NCBI RefSeq assembly: GCF_021025955.1
Contig: NZ_JAJNCL010000003.1
Coordinates: forward strand, 1 to 64,000
Direction: 5' to 3'
Length of the DNA: 64,000 nt
Source: Rhodococcus qingshengii
GTDB lineage: Bacteria; Actinomycetota; Actinomycetes; Mycobacteriales; Mycobacteriaceae
Below, piece after piece: positions 33,782 through 43,903 of the stretch; positions within the stretch are counted from its first letter, which is position 1; each line of letters opens with the position of its first letter. The notes under the pieces were generated by a model. That model ran no database searches, was not told the origin of the DNA, and was given only the letters and a program-made list of their open reading frames with translations. The position numbers and the translations under genes are program-made.

Positions 33782-33799
33782 TGTGACAGCTGCGTCACA
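33782..33799. promoter_or_regulatory. Palindrome upstream of the tiny-gene pair
   Basis: TGTGAC-AGCTGC-GTCACA has perfect 6-base arms. It is 54 bases upstream of the first tiny gene. The spacing (TGTGA-N8-TCACA) is two bases longer than the CRP/GlxR consensus, so the regulator is uncertain. The surrounding 33729-34000 stretch is AT-rich and contains no further gene. Confidence 0.4.
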
Positions 33800-34000
33800 T
33801 CTGTAATGTATCCGTGACGTAGGTAACAGTAATCATACGAACGACCAGTTGGCAAAGAATTCCGACAATGGGGTCATTATTTCGACTAATAAGGTCTGCT
33901 ACTGAAAAAATTCCGGCAAATCGGTCGGATTTTACTGATTCTGTTGCCGCGATCTTCAACCGCCCCAAATCCTGCGGTTACCCACCAGTAAACTGAAATC

Positions 34001-35122
34001 ATGTCTAGCGCAACCTCACTCACGCAGGTAGCTAATTTCCGGTGGCACCGCCATCAACTCGACACCCCCCTTGCCGGTGATGCCGATCACCACGATTGCG
34101 ACATTCTCGATCTCGGGATTCAGAACACCGGACCGGACGGCGCCGCCTGGGCACTACAGATCCGCGGCGTACGCGTCGACGCCACTGACCTCGCTCTTGC
34201 CTGGACGTTGCGCGGAGCTCCCCACTACTACCGTCGTCGCGACCTGCCTGCCGTCGCTGTCGCCACGTCGCCGTTCAGTGAGGCCGATGCAGCCAAACGC
34301 ATTTACGACGCGAACCGGCCGCTGAAGGCCGCCGGCATCCCGACGCTGACTGCCCTGCAAACAGTTGCTACTGCGATGCGGGACATCGTCTCGAAACCAA
34401 CCGTCAAGGGCGAGATGTCCGCGCAATTGACCACGCGGGTCACCGAGCCCTATTTGCGATTCTGCCGCCCGTGCAATGCCACTCATCTGTACGAGATGCC
34501 GTTCCGGCTCGCGGCGCTTCAGGCAGGCCTCGAACTGCAGCCGGGCACATCTCCCCCAATGCTCGACCGCATTCCGGGTTGGCGCCGACGCCCGTACACA
34601 GCCACAGGTTCTGACGCCGATCCCCGCTTCGACGTGATTCGCGGGTATCTGCGCTTCTACGGCCCCGCCACTCCTGCTCACGTCGCGTCGTTTCTCGATG
34701 CTCCGGTCAAGGACGTCAGAGCCCACTGGCCCACCGATGCCGAGGAGATCGAGGTGAACGGCGAGAAGCGGTGGATTCTCGAACAGGACCGCGAAGACTT
34801 ACTCGGATGCCCCACCGATTCGAGTACGCGCCTGCTCGGGCCTTTCGATCCGTATGTACAGCTCAGGGATCGGGAAACCCTGGTTCCCGACCCGGCCGTC
34901 CAGAAGACGGTATGGCCGACCATCGGTCGACCGGGCACGGTGATGGTTGGCGGCACCATCACCGGACTGTGGCGACCGCGAGCGTCCGGAAAGAAGCTGA
35001 AGGTCGCGGTCACCCCGTGGGGAACGTGGTCACGATCGACCCGCGCAGCAGTGGCCGAGCAGGCCGAAATACTTGCCGAATTTCGCGGCGTCGAGCTCTC
35101 CGAACTGGTCGAAGTATCTTGA
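34001..35122 (+). CDS. Winged-helix DNA-binding protein, AlkZ-like (HTH_42)
   Basis: 373 residues matching the HTH_42/AlkZ-like superfamily: ALQIRGVRVDATDLALAWTLRGAPHYYRRRDLPAVA (in parts) carries the conserved region, and LGPFDPYVQLRDRE, GTVMVGGTITGLWRPR the C-terminal domain. AlkZ-type members are DNA glycosylases that remove bulky or cross-linked purines; this branch is uncharacterised. ATG 34001 lacks a ribosome-binding site but has TAAACT, a good -10, 6 bases upstream, so the mRNA is probably leaderless. It is divergent from the tiny-gene pair. Confidence 0.75.
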   Translation: MSSATSLTQVANFRWHRHQLDTPLAGDADHHDCDILDLGIQNTGPDGAAWALQIRGVRVDATDLALAWTLRGAPHYYRRRDLPAVAVATSPFSEADAAKRIYDANRPLKAAGIPTLTALQTVATAMRDIVSKPTVKGEMSAQLTTRVTEPYLRFCRPCNATHLYEMPFRLAALQAGLELQPGTSPPMLDRIPGWRRRPYTATGSDADPRFDVIRGYLRFYGPATPAHVASFLDAPVKDVRAHWPTDAEEIEVNGEKRWILEQDREDLLGCPTDSSTRLLGPFDPYVQLRDRETLVPDPAVQKTVWPTIGRPGTVMVGGTITGLWRPRASGKKLKVAVTPWGTWSRSTRAAVAEQAEILAEFRGVELSELVEVS

Positions 35123-35236
35123 TCGAGCCAGTGGTATCCGGATAATTCCAGCTCACACCCGCCCCGATTCAGAGAAGGAAACCCCCAACGATAACCTGAA
35201 TGCGACCTTCGCACGCACCCTTGTTCAGGAGAGATG

Positions 35237-36934
<1,698 letters not shown>

Positions 36935-36947
36935 ATACATCAACAGC

Positions 36948-36986
36948 AAAGAGCCCCGGCGGGTTTCGATCGCCGGGGCTCTTTTT
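36948..36986 (+). terminator. Rho-independent terminator of fumarase
   Basis: AAAGAGCCCCGGCG and CGCCGGGGCTCTTT form a 14-base stem around a 9-base loop, followed by more T. It starts 13 bases past the fumarase stop and may also serve the convergent gene ending at 36996. Confidence 0.92.
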
Positions 36987-36995
36987 CGTGTGTGG

Positions 36996-37346
36996 TCAGG
37001 TCCAGAGCGCAGCCACGAAAACGGTCACGATCGACAACCCGCCGACGACGTGCACCAGATTCGGATTGGCCTGCCCCTTCTTCTGCTTCGCCCGGGTGAT
37101 CTCGGCGAGGGCCACGATGACCAGCGAAAGCACCAACTTCACAGCGATCTTCGCGTGAATGTAGTTCTTGTCCAGGGCGCCCTCACCCAGACCGACGATG
37201 ATCAGGCCGGACACGAATTGCATCCTGGCACCCCACACCATGACCTCGGTGATCGAAGGAGCCTTGAGGACGGTGAAGTAGCTACCGACCAGGGCGGCCA
37301 TACCGAGCAAATGAATCACTACAAAGATGTTGTATAGAACAGACAT
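36996..37346 (-). CDS. Small four-helix membrane protein
   Basis: 116 residues with four transmembrane segments at about 5-22, 38-55, 66-85 and 98-115. HLLGMAALVGSYF resembles small integral membrane proteins of the DUF2269/CopD-like type. The third loop has a basic KQKKGQ stretch. No function is known. Start ATG 37346, with no evident ribosome-binding site. Confidence 0.75.
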   Translation of the reverse strand: MSVLYNIFVVIHLLGMAALVGSYFTVLKAPSITEVMVWGARMQFVSGLIIVGLGEGALDKNYIHAKIAVKLVLSLVIVALAEITRAKQKKGQANPNLVHVVGGLSIVTVFVAALWT

Positions 37347-37398
37347 ACAAGCACTTTAACTTGTACCTTGTTCTGGCCGAACGGAACTGCGACTTCTC

Positions 37399-37962
37399 TC
37401 AGAGAATTCCGGCTTCGGATGCGGCGGAACGATATTTCGCTGCCAATGTGTCCACCGTCTCGTGTGCGTTGAGGCCGCTGGGATTGGGCACAATCCACAG
37501 CGCTGCCCCCTCGAAAGTCTGATCCTGCCGGCCCGCCTTGGCTCGTTTGTCACCGAAAGCAGTGCGATAGGCGGTGATTCCGGCAATGGCAACCACTTTC
37601 GGTTTTGTCGCACGCACGACCGCCCGCACCCGCACTCCCCCGGCGGCAAGTTCCTCCGCCGTCAACTCGTCGGCTCTAGCCGTCGCGCGAACGGCGAGGT
37701 TGGTGATACCGACGCCGCGATCGATCAGGTGCTGTGTATCAGCCTCCGACATACCCGCGGAGGGATCGATCACACGCTCGATGATGCCTGCCCGCAACAG
37801 TGCCGGATAGAACCGATTACCCGGCCTCGCGAAATGCGCGCCCGTCGCGGCAGTCCAGAGTCCCGGATTGATACCGACGAACAACAGCCGACAATTCGGC
37901 CCGATCAGATCCTCGATCTCGGCGTCTCGGAAAGACTCCAGATCGGCGCGCGTGAATCCCAT
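37399..37962 (-). CDS. mug: Mismatch-specific uracil/thymine DNA glycosylase (Mug)
   Basis: 187 residues of the Mug/TDG family. The active-site motif GINPGLWTAATG is at about residues 30-40, and NPSGLN, the second conserved loop, near 160; HFARPGNRFYPAL is also typical. The enzyme removes uracil or modified pyrimidines from mismatches with guanine in base-excision repair. Nearby overlapping frames are shadows. It lies on the same strand as the WS/DGAT gene upstream, separated by 20 bases. Confidence 0.92.
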   Translation of the reverse strand: MGFTRADLESFRDAEIEDLIGPNCRLLFVGINPGLWTAATGAHFARPGNRFYPALLRAGIIERVIDPSAGMSEADTQHLIDRGVGITNLAVRATARADELTAEELAAGGVRVRAVVRATKPKVVAIAGITAYRTAFGDKRAKAGRQDQTFEGAALWIVPNPSGLNAHETVDTLAAKYRSAASEAGIL

Positions 37963-37982
37963 GCTCCCAGTACATCAGGCCG

Positions 37983-39308
37983 TCACGACAGCGCTTCGCG
38001 CACCTCGTCGATTGCGTCGTGCATCATCTGCACGTACACATCGATGTCCGGAATCGAGGCCGGACTGCTGGTGATGCTGATCGTCACCGTGTCCCCGATC
38101 CCGTGTACGCCGTGGGTCAACGACATGACCGGCGACAAACTCGGGAAGCCCGCTGTGAACCGAACGACGCCGCCTCCGAGCACCAGATCCGCATCACCGC
38201 GCGCGACACTCGACACGACGGTATTTCCGGTGACCTCGTCGGGCACTGCCGTGAAATCGTATTGCTGCACGCCCCAACGGACGAGCGGTCCGGGAACCGC
38301 GTTCAGCGCGAGATCCGACGCTGCGCTGGATGGATGGGACGCACGTGCGCGACGCTCGTCCATCGACTCCTTGATCCGTTGGGCTCGCTCACGGAGGTCG
38401 TCGACATCCGGGAACAGTCCGACACCCGCATTGCGGAAGTGGTTGCGCGCCGTGGGTGTACCGGCCTTGGCAATGGTCACCTCAGCTCCCAATTCGGGCG
38501 GTACCGAGCCGTCTCGTTCGGTGAGGTAGTTCGCCATCGCTACCGAGATGGCCGTCATCGCTCCGACTGTGACGGACACGCCGCCGCGGAAATCTGCACT
38601 GTCCCGCACGACCATGCGAACCAGTCGGTGAGGTCCGGGTGGGATGTTGGAGCGCACCTTGGGACGGCTCGCCGCTTGCGGCGCAACAACTCCCGATTCG
38701 GTGTCCGCCTGCAGGCGCAACTGCGCTTTGTGCCCCGCCCGGCCGTCGCGGAACAGCGAGACAAGCTGACCTGGCAGACGCAGGGCCGCGCGGCCCAGTA
38801 TTTCGGCTGATCCGCTGCGTCGCTCGTCCATCTTCTGTGGTGTGAGAGGTTGCGGCGAGAACAGCAAGCGAGCAATTGCCGACGCCCGTTTGCCGTCTGC
38901 CAAGGAATGTGCGACCTGCAGAACTGCGATCAGCGCCGGGCCGCTACAGCGCGGCACGCCGGTGACGCCGTGAAACAGGTGCAGCGCCCACGGCGACTCG
39001 CGCGGGTCGACGTGGTTCTCGAGTAGTTTCTCGATTCCCTGAATGCACGAGAGCCACGAGTCATCGGGCAGCTCATGCACTCTCACCAACGAGGAATCGG
39101 CCGGCATGGGCTCCCAAACCGGATAGTCGAGGTGCCACGGTGATTCACGAATCCGAACATTGAGATCCGGAATGAGCGACGCTCTTTCCACCACCGCGCG
39201 TCGTAGCTCGTCCATGGACTGGCTCTGCCCGTCGAAGCAGTAGAGCAGCAGCTGATCGTTGGGGATCTTCTCCGAAATCCAGAAGGTTTGGGCATCGGTG
39301 GGCGTCAT
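37983..39308 (-). CDS. WS/DGAT acyltransferase with a variant active-site motif
   Basis: 441 residues matching the wax-ester synthase/diacylglycerol acyltransferase family: MTPTDAQTFWI at the start, and the C-terminal DUF1298 domain (SNIPPGPHRLVRM, ...AVPGPLVRWGVQQYDF). The catalytic HHxxxDG motif appears as AHSLADG: the second histidine and DG are kept, but the first His is Ala. Such enzymes make triacylglycerols and wax esters from acyl-CoA, the storage lipids of rhodococci. The activity may be altered. ATG 39308 is preferred to the GTG 39317. Confidence 0.82.
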   Translation of the reverse strand: MTPTDAQTFWISEKIPNDQLLLYCFDGQSQSMDELRRAVVERASLIPDLNVRIRESPWHLDYPVWEPMPADSSLVRVHELPDDSWLSCIQGIEKLLENHVDPRESPWALHLFHGVTGVPRCSGPALIAVLQVAHSLADGKRASAIARLLFSPQPLTPQKMDERRSGSAEILGRAALRLPGQLVSLFRDGRAGHKAQLRLQADTESGVVAPQAASRPKVRSNIPPGPHRLVRMVVRDSADFRGGVSVTVGAMTAISVAMANYLTERDGSVPPELGAEVTIAKAGTPTARNHFRNAGVGLFPDVDDLRERAQRIKESMDERRARASHPSSAASDLALNAVPGPLVRWGVQQYDFTAVPDEVTGNTVVSSVARGDADLVLGGGVVRFTAGFPSLSPVMSLTHGVHGIGDTVTISITSSPASIPDIDVYVQMMHDAIDEVREALS

Positions 39309-39340
39309 CCGTAACACCGGGAGACGGTACCACCGGCTTG

Positions 39341-39832
39341 TCAGCTCTTTTCTGCAGCAGCTTTCAGCTGAGACAGGCCCTTCTCGAAATCCTTACCGAC
39401 GAGCTTGTCCATGCTGAAGATGAAACCGAAGATCTTGAAGAACAGATTCTTCTTCCCGGTCATCTTCCACGTCACCTGAACTTCACCGGCATTCGGCGAG
39501 ACACCGTTCGGCGAGATGAGAAAGGTGGTGACGTTCTGCGCCTTGAACGGCTTGAGGAAAGCCAGGTCCAAAACTACGCGTTCATTCGGGACGGATTCGG
39601 TGATCACCATCGAACCGGAGCCCGCCTTCTTGTTTCCCGCCCAGGCATACGAAGCCCCGACGCCCGCGTCAGGACCCGCGTACGTGCGCTGCATCGCCGG
39701 GTCGAGACCTTCCCATGGCGACCACTGAGTCCACTGATGGAAATCGTTGATCAACGCAAAGACGACCGGTGCTTCTGCCTTGACGATCGTCGTACGTTCT
39801 ACCAGGAATTCGTCGGAATTCTGCGAAGCCAT
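39341..39832 (-). CDS. SRPBCC (START/Bet v 1-like) protein
   Basis: 163 residues with the polyketide-cyclase/SRPBCC pattern: VFALINDFHQWTQWSPWEGLDPAM and a C-terminal long helix (DKLVGKDFEKGLSQLKAAAE). The fold forms a cavity for a hydrophobic ligand. It is unrelated in sequence to the neighbouring WS/DGAT gene but might serve lipid handling; the ligand is unknown. Start ATG 39832. Confidence 0.85.
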   Translation of the reverse strand: MASQNSDEFLVERTTIVKAEAPVVFALINDFHQWTQWSPWEGLDPAMQRTYAGPDAGVGASYAWAGNKKAGSGSMVITESVPNERVVLDLAFLKPFKAQNVTTFLISPNGVSPNAGEVQVTWKMTGKKNLFFKIFGFIFSMDKLVGKDFEKGLSQLKAAAEKS

Positions 39833-39907
39833 CGTCGATCTCCAATTCTCGGGCGTGACAAGTGTTCGGAATTATCCACGGTCGACGAGATCGGGGCGAG
39901 TCGACAC

Positions 39908-40273
39908 TCAGTCCCGCAGGCACAGGCAGAAATAGTGACCGACCGGGTCGCGGTAGACGCGGAAAGTCTGATGCTCCGGGATGCCGGTCACCCGCTGCGC
40001 ACCCAGGCTGATCACCCAGGCTTCCGCAGGGTCGAGAGAAGCCACAAGCAGATCCAGATGGATCCCGACGCCGGAGGTCGGCCAGTCCACCGGAACAAAA
40101 TCCGGAGCGAGCTGAAACGCGAGCCGCTCCCCGCCGGGTCCTTCGATCACGTGCCAATCATCCTCGTCGCGAACACTTTTCCAGTCGAGGACCTGGACGT
40201 AGAAGTTGGCCAATGCAGCCGGATCGGGGCAGTCCAGGACTGTGTAGTCCATACCGATATTCGGGCGCGTCAC
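39908..40273 (-). CDS. Glyoxalase/VOC-family protein
   Basis: 121 residues with the two beta-alpha-beta-beta-beta repeats of the VOC fold: YTVLDCPDPAALANFYVQVL at the start and FRVYRDPVGHYFCLC at the end. It is the lactoylglutathione-lyase-like class often found alone. The metal ligands cannot be assigned surely. The GTG start at 40273 overlaps the holin-like gene's stop by 4 bases, so the two are translationally coupled. Confidence 0.85.
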   Translation of the reverse strand: MTRPNIGMDYTVLDCPDPAALANFYVQVLDWKSVRDEDDWHVIEGPGGERLAFQLAPDFVPVDWPTSGVGIHLDLLVASLDPAEAWVISLGAQRVTGIPEHQTFRVYRDPVGHYFCLCLRD

Positions 40274-40656
40274 TGTGCCTTCTTCTCCTGAACTTTCTTA
40301 CGCACGAACAACAACGGAAGAACCAGCGTCGCAACTGCGGTTACCAGCCATACGACGACGGTTCCCAGAATCCACGTCGAGACACCGGAGATCGACAGAT
40401 TGGAGAAGAGGGAGGCCACCAACAGAGCGACAAATGTCGACACCAATCCGATTCCGCCGAGAAATGCCGGTGCATGTCGCTTTGCCACCGTCGCGATGAA
40501 CGGCGCCAGGACCGATTGCGCAATCGCAAAGATTACGACGGCAACGATGAATCCGGATGTAGGCGCCGAGAAGCCCGAGAAAATCAACGACGCAACAAGA
40601 AGCCCGACAGCGGCAGAACCCAGGAAGATCGCGGCGCGAATCAGGAAGCTGATCAT
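40270..40656 (-). CDS. Holin superfamily IV-like membrane protein
   Basis: 128 residues with four transmembrane helices (about 4-26, 33-55, 62-85 and 92-118) and a basic C terminus, KKVQEKKAQ. It resembles the mycobacterial 4-TMS phage holin family (PF04020 type). Despite the name, chromosomal copies are common and no phage genes surround it. The stop overlaps the VOC gene start. Confidence 0.75.
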   Translation of the reverse strand: MISFLIRAAIFLGSAAVGLLVASLIFSGFSAPTSGFIVAVVIFAIAQSVLAPFIATVAKRHAPAFLGGIGLVSTFVALLVASLFSNLSISGVSTWILGTVVVWLVTAVATLVLPLLFVRKKVQEKKAQ

Positions 40657-40696
40657 TTGTTGATCCTATATGTCGGATATCGAGGACAACAGATAT

Positions 40697-41662
40697 TCAC
40701 AATCCCAGAGATTGCTGCACCTCTTGCAATGTACGGGCGGAAGATCGGAGCCCCGAAGCTTCCTTTTCGGAGAGCGGTACTTCGAGGACTCGACCGGCAC
40801 CTTCGCGACCGACCATCGTGGGCAGTGACAGGCAAACGTGCTCGAGTCCGTGGACGCCGGTCTGCAAAGTCGATACCGGCAGTACCCGTTGTTCGTCCCG
40901 CAACACGACTTCCACGATGAACGCGCTCGACAATCCGATGGCGAGGTTGGTGGCACCTTTTCCTTCGATGATCTCGTAAGCACTCTCGACCACCGACTTC
41001 GCGACATTCGCGCGTAGGTCGAGGCCGAGGACGCCGCCCGACGGTCCCACGAACGAGGTTGCCGGCACTCCGCCGATGGTCGCGCTCGACCAGAGCGGAA
41101 TCTCGGAGTCCCCGTGCTCGCCGACGATGAAGGCGTGGACGTTTTCGACCGCGACTCCGAGTTCGGTGGCCATCAGGAATCGCAATCGGGCCGTGTCCAG
41201 CACCGTTCCCGATCCGAAGATTCGGCCGCCGTACGACGGTCCCGCGGCCTGGATCGCTGCGTAGGTCGCCACATCGACCGGGTTGGTGACGAAGAGAAGA
41301 ACCGCGTCCGGCGACACCGCCAACAGTTGTTCGGTCAGTGTCTGCGCGATTTTGACGTTCACCGCGGCAAGTTCGAGACGCGACTGACCGGGATGCTGTT
41401 TGGCGCCTGCGGTGACGACGACCAAGTCGGAGCCCGCGGTGACCGAGATGTCGTCACCTCCCTCGACGGTGCACGGCGGTGTGAACTGGGTGCCGTGGTT
41501 GAGATCGAGAACTTCGGCCCGGACCTTTGCGCTGTTGGTGTCGTAGAGAGCGAGCGCGTCGGCTGATCCGCGTATCAGGCACGCATACGCAATTGCAGTG
41601 CCGACGCTTCCCGCCCCGACCACGGACACTTTTCGCCTGGATGACCGATTCGGCGTCGTCAT
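40697..41662 (-). CDS. ldh: L-lactate dehydrogenase
   Basis: 321 residues of the LDH/MDH superfamily. The NAD site is VVGAGSVGTAIA; the substrate-specificity loop HPGQSRLEL has Gln (lactate type) rather than Arg (malate type); the catalytic histidine is in GEHGDSE. It interconverts pyruvate and L-lactate with NADH. Start ATG 41662. It is divergent from the cutinase-like hydrolase, with about 95 bases between. Confidence 0.92.
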   Translation of the reverse strand: MTTPNRSSRRKVSVVGAGSVGTAIAYACLIRGSADALALYDTNSAKVRAEVLDLNHGTQFTPPCTVEGGDDISVTAGSDLVVVTAGAKQHPGQSRLELAAVNVKIAQTLTEQLLAVSPDAVLLFVTNPVDVATYAAIQAAGPSYGGRIFGSGTVLDTARLRFLMATELGVAVENVHAFIVGEHGDSEIPLWSSATIGGVPATSFVGPSGGVLGLDLRANVAKSVVESAYEIIEGKGATNLAIGLSSAFIVEVVLRDEQRVLPVSTLQTGVHGLEHVCLSLPTMVGREGAGRVLEVPLSEKEASGLRSSARTLQEVQQSLGL

Positions 41663-41757
41663 GGGTAAATAGTGCTCGCTCCATAACGATTTCGCAGCAC
41701 AACGGATTGCCAGTCTCTTCTCAGGGTTTGGATGCCGACCTCTCAGAATCGACGTGG

Positions 41758-42627
41758 ATGATCGCTGACATGGCTGATGTAACCGTTCTTGCAGTTGGCG
41801 GCACCGGTGAATCCCACGTCGGCGACAACGGCGCCCGCGTGCTCGGACTCCTCAGCGCCGTCACCGACGAACTCGACAGTCGATTCGATTCTCGCTGGGT
41901 CGCTTATCCTGCGTCGTACGGTCCGGTCGCCGACGGCGGCTTGAGCTTTCGGCACAGCACCGCGATGGGTGTGAAGGCCCTCTCGACTGAAATCGCGCAG
42001 ACAGACGGCCCGGTGATGCTGATCGGATACTCACAGGGATGCACCGTGATCCGCGCGGCTCTTCCGACATTGACTTCTCCGACGCTGAACGGCGCCAACA
42101 TCATCGGAGTCGGACTGATCTCCGATCCACAACAACCGGCCGGTGTGATCGAAGGTTGTGAGGGTCACGGTGTTGCCGGCGACGGACCCGAAGTCCAGCC
42201 GTGGATTCCGGTCAAGTGGATCGGGCACCCGCAGGATATGATCTGTAGTGCCAGCGATGACAGCTATATTCGCGACATCGCAGACTTGACACGCTGGATG
42301 TCCTTCTCGCAGGCCCGCGTGTGGGCACGAAAGGTGTGGGAACTACTTCGTAGCAATGCCTTCCAGAACGCGCAGAAGACTCGTTTCAGCCCCAAGCAGT
42401 GGCGTACCGATCTACGACGCATTCGCACCGCGTTCCTCGAAGTACTCGGCTATCTGCCGACGAAGTTGAACCTGAACCGCTTTCAGCTGAAGAACCCTCG
42501 CGGCGGTAGGCACATCAGCTACGCGATCGAACCTCTCGACGCCAGTGGGCTGACCGGGTGTGAGCTTCTGGCGTCGTGGATGAAGGTCCAAGCGAGCGGC
42601 GTCGGGCAGTGCATTCACGCGGCCTGA
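41758..42627 (+). CDS. Cutinase/PE-PPE/LysB-like alpha/beta-hydrolase
   Basis: 289 residues beginning MIADMADVTVLAVGGTGES. The nucleophile motif GYSQG is near residue 85, typical of cutinases, PE-PPE-domain esterases and mycobacteriophage LysB. The rest (QARVWARKVWELLRSNAF; a KNPRGGRHISYAIEP histidine region) suits PE-PPE/LysB-type enzymes that cleave mycolyl or other esters. There is no signal peptide, as in LysB. Alternative start ATG 41770. The candidate Asp and His of the triad are probably in IGHPQD (D near 162) and GGRHISY. Confidence 0.75.
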   Translation: MIADMADVTVLAVGGTGESHVGDNGARVLGLLSAVTDELDSRFDSRWVAYPASYGPVADGGLSFRHSTAMGVKALSTEIAQTDGPVMLIGYSQGCTVIRAALPTLTSPTLNGANIIGVGLISDPQQPAGVIEGCEGHGVAGDGPEVQPWIPVKWIGHPQDMICSASDDSYIRDIADLTRWMSFSQARVWARKVWELLRSNAFQNAQKTRFSPKQWRTDLRRIRTAFLEVLGYLPTKLNLNRFQLKNPRGGRHISYAIEPLDASGLTGCELLASWMKVQASGVGQCIHAA

Positions 42628-42634
42628 CCTTTAC

Positions 42635-42651
42635 CGTTAGTTTACCTAACG
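42635..42651. promoter_or_regulatory. Inverted repeat upstream of the glycerophosphodiesterase
   Basis: CGTTAG-TTTAC-CTAACG has perfect 6-base arms. It lies 38 bases before the ATG at 42690 and 7 bases after the preceding stop. It could be an operator; it is not a typical terminator as no T-run follows. Confidence 0.4.
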
Positions 42652-42689
42652 AACCCCGGCGAGCCATTCGACGCCTCTACGTTCCTTGC

Positions 42690-43787
42690 ATGCAACTGAG
42701 CAGAATATTGTCGTGCGCCGCCGTGACCGTCGCGCTCCCCCTCGCCGCGCTGGCGACCCCCGCCGACGCATCGCCAAGCGGCAGCCTCGACTGGTCCGGT
42801 TCGTTCGGTAGTTCAGCGCCCCAGCCGGTTTCGACGTTCGACGTCCAAGCCCACCGCGGCGGACTCGGCCTGTACACGGAGAGCAGCCTGGCCGCGTTCG
42901 CCAATGCCCTCGAAATGGGCGTCAGCACACTGGAACTCGATACCCAGATCACCGAAGATGGGATCGCTGTCGTCACGCACGATCGTAAGATCTCGAACAA
43001 GAAATGCCTCGACACCGAGCCGGCTACTACCGGCGACCCGGAGTTCCCGTTCGTCGGCAAATTCGTCAACACGCTGAGCCTGCAACAGATCAAGACCATG
43101 GACTGCGGCACCCTCCCCCTTGCCGGATACCCTGAGCAGCAAAATGTTCCGGGAGCAAAAATGCAGACGCTCGAAGAAGTGCTCGCTCTGGTGAAGTCGT
43201 ACAACGCACCCGGAACCAAGCTCAACATCGAGACCAAGGTGGAAGCGGGAGCACCTCACGAGACCGCCCCGCGTGAGCAGTTCGTCTCTGTAGTCCTCGA
43301 CACGATCCGGGCAGCAGGATTGTTGGAAAGCGTCACCATTCAGAGCTTCGACTGGGGCTCGCTGATGCTCACCCGTCAACTCGCGCCCAGTGTGCCCGTC
43401 GTCGCGCTCACTAACGGCGACTTTCTCCAGGTAGGCAAGGACGGAGCGTCACCGTGGCTCGGCGGTCTGGACATCGATGATTTCGATGGCGACGGCATCG
43501 CGGCGGTAGCAACCTTCGGCGCCTCCGCCTACTCCCCTGTCCAAGGAACTCCCCAGGGTGGAAAGGTCGGCGACCCCGGTTTCGCCCTCTACCCGACAGC
43601 CGACATGATCGCGAGCGCACATGCGCGTGGCATGAAGGTCATCCCGTGGACCGTCGATGATCCCGCCACCATGCACGCCCTGATCGACCTCGGGGTCGAC
43701 GGAATCATCACCGACTACCCCGATCGCCTCCGAGGGGTTCTGGCAGAGCGAGGCATGCCGCTACCTGCGCCTGCGGTCAAGAAGTAG
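42690..43787 (+). CDS. Secreted glycerophosphodiester phosphodiesterase
   Basis: 365 residues. A Sec signal peptide ends near residue 27 (ATPADA-SPSG). The catalytic HRGG (QAHRGGLGLYTESS) and EL-D-x-Q (STLELDTQITEDG, VVTHDR) residues are the GDPD signature, with a long insertion typical of secreted bacterial forms. It would release glycerol-3-phosphate from deacylated phospholipids outside the cell. The ATG at 42690 has no strong ribosome-binding site; upstream frame extensions run through the preceding gene. Confidence 0.9.
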   Translation: MQLSRILSCAAVTVALPLAALATPADASPSGSLDWSGSFGSSAPQPVSTFDVQAHRGGLGLYTESSLAAFANALEMGVSTLELDTQITEDGIAVVTHDRKISNKKCLDTEPATTGDPEFPFVGKFVNTLSLQQIKTMDCGTLPLAGYPEQQNVPGAKMQTLEEVLALVKSYNAPGTKLNIETKVEAGAPHETAPREQFVSVVLDTIRAAGLLESVTIQSFDWGSLMLTRQLAPSVPVVALTNGDFLQVGKDGASPWLGGLDIDDFDGDGIAAVATFGASAYSPVQGTPQGGKVGDPGFALYPTADMIASAHARGMKVIPWTVDDPATMHALIDLGVDGIITDYPDRLRGVLAERGMPLPAPAVKK

Positions 43788-43808
43788 CCTCCACCGCACA
43801 CTCCGAAG

Positions 43809-43875
43809 CAGGTACCTGAACAGGTACTACGGCCGATGTCCGCGGGGTCCTGCCGGACGCATCCTGGACAGGTAC
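43809..43875 (+). repeat. CAGGTAC repeats upstream of a small ORF
   Basis: CAGGTAC occurs at 43809-43815 (there within the palindrome CAGGTACCTG), 43821-43827 and 43869-43875. The offsets are 12 and 48 bases, i.e. multiples of 12. They precede the small gene at 43904 and look like repeated operator half-sites, though the regulator is unknown. Confidence 0.5.
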
Positions 43876-43903
43876 TTGCTCGGGTGATCGGAGGTGAATT
43901 CTG

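Noticed and set aside
40270..40656. Holin-like gene as evidence of a prophage
   Set aside because: No capsid, terminase, integrase or lysin genes are adjacent; such 4-TM proteins are common chromosomal genes.
42635..42651. CGTTAG inverted repeat as an iron box
   Set aside because: Alignment to the IdeR consensus is poor in either direction; kept only as an unassigned inverted repeat.
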